Source: Gammaproteobacteria bacterium
Lineage (GTDB): Bacteria; Pseudomonadota; Gammaproteobacteria; Immundisolibacterales; Immundisolibacteraceae
DNA length: 7,036 nt
Assembly: GCA_003645395.1 (NCBI GenBank)
Contig: QNFC01000088.1
Span: 1-7,036 of the forward strand
Direction: 5' to 3'
Both the position numbers and the translations under genes were made by a program. The notes under the pieces were generated by a model that was given only the letters and a program-made list of their open reading frames with translations, was not told the origin of the DNA and ran no database searches. Shown here one piece after another: positions 1 to 4,296 of this stretch (position 1 is its first letter; each line of letters starts with the position of its first letter).

Positions 1-114
1 CTAGATTTATCGCTCCGTTAACGACCCTTTAAAAGGGCCGGCAACTCCACAGTTACCGACCCGTTTATTTACCTGCACCTCAACTGCGAGGGGCCGGAAC
101 AACCCTGCGTTCAC
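1..114. other. Gene-free flank downstream of the 114-aa gene, with short degenerate repeats
   Basis: I see no coding region here. It lies downstream of the minus-strand operon. An 11-base motif occurs twice, GTTAACGACCC at 17-27 and GTTACCGACCC at 52-62 (10/11 identical). GGGCCGG occurs at 35-41 and 91-97. A near-perfect palindrome, CCCTTT-A-AAAGGG, spans 25-37. On the minus strand the palindrome is not followed by a T tract, so I do not call it a terminator. No RNA gene is recognised. Confidence 0.5.
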
Positions 115-459
115 TCAGGCGCCGGTAGCCCCGGTACTTTCATGAATTAAAAACCGCTCCGGCGGGAACAGCGGGGTGACTATCGGCCGCTGAAATCGCT
201 CCACCGCCGAAGTAGCCTCGACAAAAGCCAGGATCAGATCAAGCAGGTTCTGCTGCTGGCTGTTCAGCTCTCTGTAGGGCTGATCGTTGAGATAGATGGT
301 CATCTCCTCCAGGCGCAACATAACGGCGTCGTAAAACGCCTGAATATCCTCCATGTTGCTGTTAATACGCGCGGTGTTTCGCCGCGCTTCGGCGGGGTGT
401 AACCATTTCTCGCAGTAAATCTCGTATTCGCTAAACTCGCTGGGCAATAGCTGGCTCAT
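115..459 (-). CDS. Small protein of unknown function in an operon with the Rieske oxygenase
   Basis: I do not recognise this 114-residue protein. It has no signal peptide or membrane segment. It looks mostly helical and acidic in the first two thirds (Glu-rich stretches around residues 8-18 and 36-56, and an amphipathic segment at about 67-90). A proline-containing tail follows, with the sequence RPIVTPLFPPERF at 91-103. There is a single Cys (C16) and no metal-binding motif. It is too short and lacks the features of a ring-hydroxylating dioxygenase beta subunit (usually about 160-190 residues). The start is well supported by AAGGAGA five bases upstream of the ATG. It sits 36 nt downstream of the Rieske gene on the same strand, so the two are probably co-transcribed. 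A role as accessory or partner of the oxygenase is inferred from position only. Confidence 0.75.
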   Translation of the reverse strand: MSQLLPSEFSEYEIYCEKWLHPAEARRNTARINSNMEDIQAFYDAVMLRLEEMTIYLNDQPYRELNSQQQNLLDLILAFVEATSAVERFQRPIVTPLFPPERFLIHESTGATGA

Positions 460-464
460 GAGTC

Positions 465-471
465 TCTCCTT
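465..471 (-). promoter_or_regulatory. Ribosome binding site of the 114-aa gene
   Basis: On the minus strand this reads AAGGAGA, five bases before the ATG at 459-457. It is a strong Shine-Dalgarno match and supports this small ORF as a real gene. Confidence 0.75.
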
Positions 472-495
472 AATTTTTGTTTGGCCTGGCTCAAA

Positions 496-1731
496 TCAGC
501 CCTGCTTCACCAGGTTATCGTTGACCCAGTACTGGTGGCGCACCGCAATCTCCATATCGCCCAGGAACTGCTCCTTGATAATTCCGGAATCGAACGCTTT
601 TTGCGACAGCTCCATGGTGCTCATGTCCTCGTAGACGGTGTCACGCAGCACCACCCGGGTGAATTCCTGAACAATGCGCTCGCCGGCGGTCTGCGCCTCT
701 AGCTGATAAATATTCATATTCCAGACGGTTTCGTTAACCGCGTTGGGCCAGAAGTTGTAAGTGAAGTACCAGCCGCCCCCCAGGTCACAGAAAAAGTTGG
801 GGTTGAAGACATTAATATCGAACCACCAGCTCTCGTCATTGCTAGGATTGAGACCGGCATCCCCTGCCAGGTCCACCTCATCATCCGCCGGCTTAGAAAA
901 ACCCACCGGACCATATTTGTATGAGATCGCCTCAGACGCAGTCGGGGCAAGATCCGGCTTAAACCAGCAGGAGACGGAACGGTGCGGCCCGTAAAAGCGG
1001 ACCGAACTCGGCAGTGCCAGTTCAATATCGCCGGCTCCGGGAATAGCGTTACGGTGCAGATAGGTCGCGTGATACGCCTCCTGGAAAGCATCAATACAGA
1101 CTTTCCAGTTAGCCTTTACAGTGGAGCTGTAGTGGGCGATATGGTTACAGCGGTCGAACGGGAAGCCGTCCATATCAGCGGCCATCGGGCCGAGGAAGTC
1201 GATCAGGCTCTGCTCTGGTTCCGGCTGCCAGTGGATAAAGATAAAACCATTCCAGGTATCACAGGCCAGGGCTTTTAACCCAAGCTGAGACTTATCGATA
1301 CCCGGAAACGACTCAACAGCCGGCACATGCTGGAGCTTGCCATCGAGTCCAAACGCCCAGCCATGGAACTCACACACCAGGGTGCGCTCATTACCGCACT
1401 CCTCGGTACCCAGGGCCATCCCCCGGTGAGTACACATATTGTGAAAAGCCCTAATCTGACCGTCGCGGCCCCGAATCACAATTACATTGGTGCCGAGTAC
1501 TTTTAACTCACGAGTAAAGTAGTCACCCTCGTCGGCAATTTCTTCAGTCCGACCGACCTCCAGCCAGGAACGTTTAAATATTTTCTCCCGCTCCTGCTCG
1601 TAGTATTCCGGCGAGGTGACCGATTCAGTCGAAATTGGGCCACTGCCCATGTCCGGTACATCGGTACCCAGGGTCATGTTGTGGTTGGGACTAAAGGCGT
1701 AGGACAGGGATTTTTTATCGGGGGCGTTCAT
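496..1731 (-). CDS. Rieske non-heme iron oxygenase, alpha (catalytic) subunit
   Basis: This 411-residue protein is an aromatic-ring-hydroxylating-type oxygenase component. Such enzymes use O2 and electrons from a reductase/ferredoxin to hydroxylate their substrate in the cytoplasm. The Rieske [2Fe-2S] motif is complete: C100-x-H102-x17-C120-x2-H123. The mononuclear iron motif follows as E218-x2-H221-x4-H226, and D369 in YEDMS is the likely third ligand. A Glu (E218) sits where naphthalene dioxygenase has the bridging Asp. Length is normal for the family. The frame is open to a GTG at 1758 (420 aa), but that codon has no ribosome binding site. The ATG at 1731 has GAGGAG six bases upstream, so I choose it. 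No beta subunit, ferredoxin or reductase is in the window. It is transcribed divergently from the CoA-thioester genes. The substrate is unknown: aromatic acids, alicyclics and quaternary amines are all possible for this fold. Confidence 0.93.
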   Translation of the reverse strand: MNAPDKKSLSYAFSPNHNMTLGTDVPDMGSGPISTESVTSPEYYEQEREKIFKRSWLEVGRTEEIADEGDYFTRELKVLGTNVIVIRGRDGQIRAFHNMCTHRGMALGTEECGNERTLVCEFHGWAFGLDGKLQHVPAVESFPGIDKSQLGLKALACDTWNGFIFIHWQPEPEQSLIDFLGPMAADMDGFPFDRCNHIAHYSSTVKANWKVCIDAFQEAYHATYLHRNAIPGAGDIELALPSSVRFYGPHRSVSCWFKPDLAPTASEAISYKYGPVGFSKPADDEVDLAGDAGLNPSNDESWWFDINVFNPNFFCDLGGGWYFTYNFWPNAVNETVWNMNIYQLEAQTAGERIVQEFTRVVLRDTVYEDMSTMELSQKAFDSGIIKEQFLGDMEIAVRHQYWVNDNLVKQG

Positions 1732-1737
1732 GGCAGT

Positions 1738-1743
1738 CTCCTC
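1738..1743 (-). promoter_or_regulatory. Ribosome binding site that decides the Rieske start
   Basis: On the minus strand this reads GAGGAG, six bases upstream of the ATG at 1731-1729. It lies inside the longer GTG-initiated reading frame (from 1758). That is the reason for rejecting the extra nine N-terminal residues. Confidence 0.8.
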
Positions 1744-1838
1744 AGGGTTAGCGGGCACGCTGACAGCATTGGCCGGATACTAATTTACTCACAGCCGTGC
1801 ACCGCTGACCTTTTTGCACCAGCCGTAATCTGACAACA

Positions 1839-1852
1839 CTGATTAACATCAA
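1839..1852. promoter_or_regulatory. Candidate FNR/Anr-type binding site
   Basis: The plus strand reads CTGAT-TAAC-ATCAA, which matches the FNR/Anr consensus TTGAT-N4-ATCAA at 9 of 10 positions. The centre is 114 bases upstream of the Rieske ATG. If the weak leftward -10 at 1787-1782 is used, the site is centred near -70, a position compatible with a class I activator. It is too far from the rightward promoter (about 150 bases) for simple activation there. By my own arithmetic, a match this good is expected about 0.01 times by chance in 336 random bases. Whether FNR or a relative such as Dnr binds it is inference. Confidence 0.4.
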
Positions 1853-1963
1853 CCAAATTGAGTAAACCGGGAGAACGCTTAAGACATAACTCAATGGAAA
1901 CAGCCAAAAACTCTCGCGATCCCACTCCAATCAGAAATTTGATCACCATTTCCCTTCCGTTCA

Positions 1964-1992
1964 TCGACCTTGGCCCAATGGATCGGCATAAT
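1964..1992 (+). promoter_or_regulatory. Candidate sigma70 promoter for the rightward operon
   Basis: TCGACC at 1964-1969 (4/6 match to the -35 consensus) is followed after exactly 17 bases by CATAAT at 1987-1992 (5/6 match to the -10). Transcription would start near 1999 and leave a leader of about 69 bases before the first crotonase gene. The copies of TGGCCC at 1971-1976 and 1992-1997 flank the -10 and could belong to an operator. This is prediction by eye only. Confidence 0.35.
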
Positions 1993-2052
1993 GGCCCGGC
2001 TTTAAGAATATTCACGCACTTCATTCAGCCAATACCCAGCAGATAAAAACCT

Positions 2053-2058
2053 GAGGAG
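2053..2058 (+). promoter_or_regulatory. Ribosome binding site of crotonase 1
   Basis: GAGGAG lies nine bases before the ATG at 2068. It is a strong match and fixes the start of the operon's first gene. Confidence 0.75.
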
Positions 2059-2067
2059 ATCCACACC

Positions 2068-2883
2068 ATGTACGAGGGATATCAAAGCCTGAAATTCAAC
2101 CGCGACGGCGCCATCCTGACCATCCAGCTGAGTAATCCATCCGCTCGAAACGCGGTCAACGCCACCATGCACGACGAGCTTGGGCGCGTATTCAGGGAAA
2201 CCGCCGACGACGAGCAGACCCGGGTGATCGTACTCACCGGCGATCCCGAGGGCGGCGCCTTCTGCGCCGGCGGCGACATTAAGTGGATTGAGCAAATTAA
2301 CGGCAAAGGCGAACTTTTCGACAAAGTTCAGCGCGAAGGCATGGATGCGCTGATGGGCATCGTCAACACGCCACAACCGGTCATCGCCATGGTCAACGGC
2401 CACGCCATGGGCCTGGGCGCTACCCTGGCGCTCTACTGCGACATCGCCTACATGTCCACCAAGGGCAAAATTGCCGATCCTCACGTCAATATCGGCGTGG
2501 TCGCCGGTGACGGCGGTGCGGCCATCTGGCCATTGCTGGTAGGCCCCAACCGGGCAAAAGAATTCCTCATGACTGGCGATGCCATTACCGCCGAAGATGC
2601 GGCCACCATGGGGCTCATTAACCACGCGGTATCACCAGAAGAGCTGGAAGAGAAAACCTACGCCATGGCAAAAAAACTCACCTCCGGCGCCCGCTTGGCC
2701 ATTGAGCTAACCAAACGCTCAGTGAACATCTTCCTCCAGCAGATGACTGCCAGCACGGTCACCGCCTCTCTGGCCCTGGAAGGCACCACCTTCATGACTG
2801 CCGATCACCGCGAGGCGGTGCGGGCGTTCCTGAGCAAAGAAAAGCCCGTATTTGGGAAACACCCCGACGGTAACGATAAATAA
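2068..2883 (+). CDS. Enoyl-CoA hydratase/isomerase (crotonase) family protein 1
   Basis: This 271-residue cytoplasmic protein has the crotonase fold and should act on a CoA thioester. The oxyanion-hole motifs are clear: FCAGGD at 65-70 and NGHAMGLGA at 110-118. Aligned by eye with rat mitochondrial enoyl-CoA hydratase, the Glu164 position is kept (E165 in AKEFLMTG), but Glu144 is replaced by His (H139 in ADPHVNIG). An Asp appears in the AGDGG loop (D148). The DPH...AGDGG...WPLLVG pattern is one I associate with a crotonase subgroup common in catabolic clusters, not with standard beta-oxidation hydratases. The ATG is preceded by GAGGAG at nine bases. It is the first gene of the rightward operon, with the next gene 19 bases downstream. 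The reaction could be hydration, isomerisation, dehalogenation or ring/C-C cleavage; I cannot choose between these. Confidence 0.9.
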   Translation: MYEGYQSLKFNRDGAILTIQLSNPSARNAVNATMHDELGRVFRETADDEQTRVIVLTGDPEGGAFCAGGDIKWIEQINGKGELFDKVQREGMDALMGIVNTPQPVIAMVNGHAMGLGATLALYCDIAYMSTKGKIADPHVNIGVVAGDGGAAIWPLLVGPNRAKEFLMTGDAITAEDAATMGLINHAVSPEELEEKTYAMAKKLTSGARLAIELTKRSVNIFLQQMTASTVTASLALEGTTFMTADHREAVRAFLSKEKPVFGKHPDGNDK

Positions 2884-2902
2884 TTCGGTTGATTCAATCC
2901 CT

Positions 2903-3682
2903 ATGAGCGACATTCTGTTTGAAACGGCAAATGGCCGGTTAGCGATAACCCTTAACCGGCCAGACGCCCGTAACTCACTCACCGAAAAAATGATGGCGGA
3001 CATTGGCAGCGCCATCCGCGCTGCCAATAGCGACCCCGAAGTAAGGGTAATAACCCTTACTGGCGTGGGCAAAAGTTTTTGCGCCGGGGGTGACCTGAAA
3101 ACCCTGATGAAGGGTAAAAACCCGCTGCAGATTCGTCAGCTCATTCACACCGGGATTCGGTCAATGGTGCAGGCCATTCGTACCTCAGACAAACCGGTTA
3201 TCACCGCTGTCAACGGGTCGATTGCCGGTGCTGGGCTTACCCTGGCACTGGCGGCCGACCTGGTGATCGCCGCTCCATCGGCCAAATTTGTGACTGCGTT
3301 TGGCAGAATTGGGGCGATTCCCGATGCCGCTATTCTTTACCTGCTTGCAGAAAACCTGGGCATGCTTCGCGCCAAACAGATGGTGCTACGGGTACAGAGC
3401 TTAGACGCGGACGAAACCTTAAACCTGGGTCTTTATAACGAGGTGGTTGAAGCTGATCAGCTCGACAACCGGCTCACTGAACTGGCCACCGAAATTGGCA
3501 CGGGTCCAACCATGGCCCATGCCCTGGCCAAGCAGGCACTGCACGCCGCCACGCGGCTGTCGTTTGATGCCTACATGGACCTGGAGGCCAGCTCCCAGGC
3601 GCTGCTGCACACCGGCTTTGATCACGATGAAGGGGTTGCCTCTTTTGTTGAAAAACGCGCCCCCCGGTTTCGTGGATATTAA
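2903..3682 (+). CDS. Crotonase family protein 2, PaaG-like enoyl-CoA isomerase type
   Basis: This 259-residue CoA-thioester enzyme has oxyanion-hole motifs FCAGGD (59-64) and NGSIAGAGL (104-112), and a typical family C-terminus, FVEKRAPRFRGY. The segment SAKFVTAFGRIGAIPDAA (126-143) resembles E. coli PaaG, whose catalytic Asp lies in the equivalent IPD; here it is D141. Both hydratase glutamates are replaced (F133 at the Glu144 site, Q159 at the Glu164 site). An isomerase-type reaction (delta3/delta2-enoyl-CoA shift or PaaG-like chemistry) is therefore more likely than hydration. The frame is open to a TTG at 2852 inside the preceding gene. I prefer the ATG at 2903, because MSDILFE is a typical family start and the ATG is only 19 bases after the previous stop. 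It lacks a clear ribosome binding site, which suggests translation coupled to gene 1. Confidence 0.88.
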   Translation: MSDILFETANGRLAITLNRPDARNSLTEKMMADIGSAIRAANSDPEVRVITLTGVGKSFCAGGDLKTLMKGKNPLQIRQLIHTGIRSMVQAIRTSDKPVITAVNGSIAGAGLTLALAADLVIAAPSAKFVTAFGRIGAIPDAAILYLLAENLGMLRAKQMVLRVQSLDADETLNLGLYNEVVEADQLDNRLTELATEIGTGPTMAHALAKQALHAATRLSFDAYMDLEASSQALLHTGFDHDEGVASFVEKRAPRFRGY

Positions 3683-3724
3683 GCGGCGCGGCTATTAAGC
3701 GACCTGGGTATTAGGCTTCGCAAC
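3677..3724 (+). repeat. Degenerate 16-base tandem repeat, three copies, over the crotonase 2 stop codon
   Basis: Copies begin at 3677, 3693 and 3709, exactly 16 bases apart. They start TATTAAGCG, TATTAAGCG and TATTAGGC, and the remaining bases of each unit diverge. The first copy contains the TAA stop of crotonase 2. It looks like a decayed tandem duplication of the gene end. I see no terminator hairpin in it. Confidence 0.5.
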
Positions 3725-3757
3725 TGTTAACTAAACTCGATAACAACGGACCTGAAT

Positions 3758-4201
3758 TTGGACACTCTCTATTTTGAAGACTACACCGCCGACTGGCAGA
3801 TGCAGACCACCCGCCGCACCATCAGCGAGTACGACATCATGCAGTTCGTCACCCTGGTGGGCCTACGCGAGCCGCTGTTTCTCGACATGCAGTACCTGCA
3901 GGAAGAGACCCACTATGAGCGCCGACTGGCACCGGGTAGCCTGACCTTCAGCTATGCCGAAGGGCTGGTTATCGGCAGTGGCATGCTCGAAGGCACCGGC
4001 ATGGCTTACCTGGGTGGCGACAGTAAAATTCTCGGCCCGGTTTATGTGGATGACACCATTCATGTCACCGTTAAACTGCACGACAAGCGTGAAACTTCCA
4101 AGCCCGATCGGGGCATCGTCACCACCCACAACCAGGTGTTTAATCAGAACGGTGACATGGTGCTGGAATATTGGCCAAAGCGGATGATTAAACGCCGATG
4201 A
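3758..4201 (+). CDS. MaoC-like hot-dog fold protein lacking the hydratase catalytic dyad
   Basis: This 147-residue single hot-dog protein belongs to the MaoC/(R)-hydratase superfamily, whose members usually hydrate 2-enoyl-CoA or dehydrate 3-hydroxyacyl-CoA. Family features are the N-terminal FEDY (6-9), the helix start TISEYDIMQF (21-30), RLAPGSLTFSYAEGL (56-70), and the late strands ending NQNGDMVLEYWPKRMI (129-144). In the hydratase motif (S-G-D-x-N-P-[LIV]-H-x-D), the catalytic Asp is replaced by L36 and the His by F41 (segment VGLREPLFLD), while D43 is kept. The protein may catalyse something else, bind a CoA ester, or use other residues. The start is TTG, with ACGGA seven bases upstream. 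No in-frame ATG occurs before residue 15, and starting there would remove the conserved FEDY. It lies 75 bases after crotonase 2 and 95 bases before the oxidoreductase. Confidence 0.85.
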   Translation: MDTLYFEDYTADWQMQTTRRTISEYDIMQFVTLVGLREPLFLDMQYLQEETHYERRLAPGSLTFSYAEGLVIGSGMLEGTGMAYLGGDSKILGPVYVDDTIHVTVKLHDKRETSKPDRGIVTTHNQVFNQNGDMVLEYWPKRMIKRR

Positions 4202-4296
4202 ATAACGCAGGCCATCCCTTGTAAATAAGCTTTCTCGCCAGCTTCACGCCTACAGAACAATAATTACCACCGCATTAGCGGCATCAGGAGTCCACC
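4202..4296 (+). other. Gap between the MaoC-like and oxidoreductase genes, with small hairpins
   Basis: This 95-base spacer is the longest in the rightward operon. It holds AAGCT-N8-AGCTT (4227-4244) and a GC-rich mini-hairpin, CCGC-ATTA-GCGG (4270-4281), ending four bases before the AGGAG ribosome binding site. Neither is followed by a T run, so they are not terminators. AATAAT at 4259-4264 resembles a -10 but has no good -35. A weak internal promoter cannot be excluded. Confidence 0.35.
4286..4290 (+). promoter_or_regulatory. Ribosome binding site of the oxidoreductase alpha gene
   Basis: AGGAG is placed six bases before the ATG at 4297 and supports that start. The 4-bp hairpin at 4270-4281 is close enough to affect its access, but the stem is short. 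Confidence 0.75.

Larger units (their letters stand above)
1732..2067. promoter_or_regulatory. Divergent intergenic regulatory region (336 bases)
   Basis: This stretch separates the minus-strand Rieske operon from the plus-strand CoA-thioester operon and should hold both promoters. Short open frames exist on both strands, but they lack ribosome binding sites and recognisable protein character, so I treat the region as non-coding. Visible elements are an FNR/Anr-like box (1839-1852), a sigma70-like promoter facing right (1964-1992) and a near-palindrome at 1930-1943 (ATCA-N6-TGAT). There is also a 7-bp inverted repeat, ATTGAGT (1857-1863) and ACTCAAT (1889-1895), and the palindrome GAATATTC (2006-2013). 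For the leftward promoter only a weak -10, TAAATT on the minus strand (1787-1782), is visible. Confidence 0.6.

Noticed and set aside
25..37. CCCTTT-A-AAAGGG as a terminator of the minus-strand operon
   Set aside because: The loop is one base, the stem is AT-rich and no T tract follows on the minus strand.
1729..1758. GTG start at 1758 for the Rieske gene (nine extra residues)
   Set aside because: There is no Shine-Dalgarno before it, and the added codons contain the GAGGAG that serves the ATG at 1731.
1826..1845. TAATC-N10-GATTA dyad as a separate operator
   Set aside because: The arms are only 5 bp and overlap the stronger FNR-like box, so it is not reliable as an independent site.
1857..1895. 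ATTGAGT/ACTCAAT inverted repeat as an RNA hairpin or terminator
   Set aside because: The 7-bp arms are separated by 25 bases and are AT-rich. It is noted as a possible weak operator only.
1748..2024. Two overlapping minus-strand open frames (60 and 79 codons) in the divergent region, one rather hydrophobic
   Set aside because: Neither has a ribosome binding site or recognisable protein features, and one runs into the Rieske leader. They are more likely chance frames in a promoter region.
1858..2046. A 62-codon plus-strand frame with a TTG start ahead of crotonase 1
   Set aside because: There is no ribosome binding site, it overlaps the candidate promoter and its composition does not look like a protein.
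2002..2625. A 207-codon open frame on the minus strand opposite crotonase 1
   Set aside because: It is antisense to a clearly conserved crotonase, has low-complexity Gly/Val/His-rich composition and no ribosome binding site. It arises from the codon bias of the real gene.
2852..2902. TTG start at 2852 for crotonase 2, overlapping crotonase 1
   Set aside because: The added 17 residues do not look like the family N-terminus. The ATG at 2903 gives the usual start and length.
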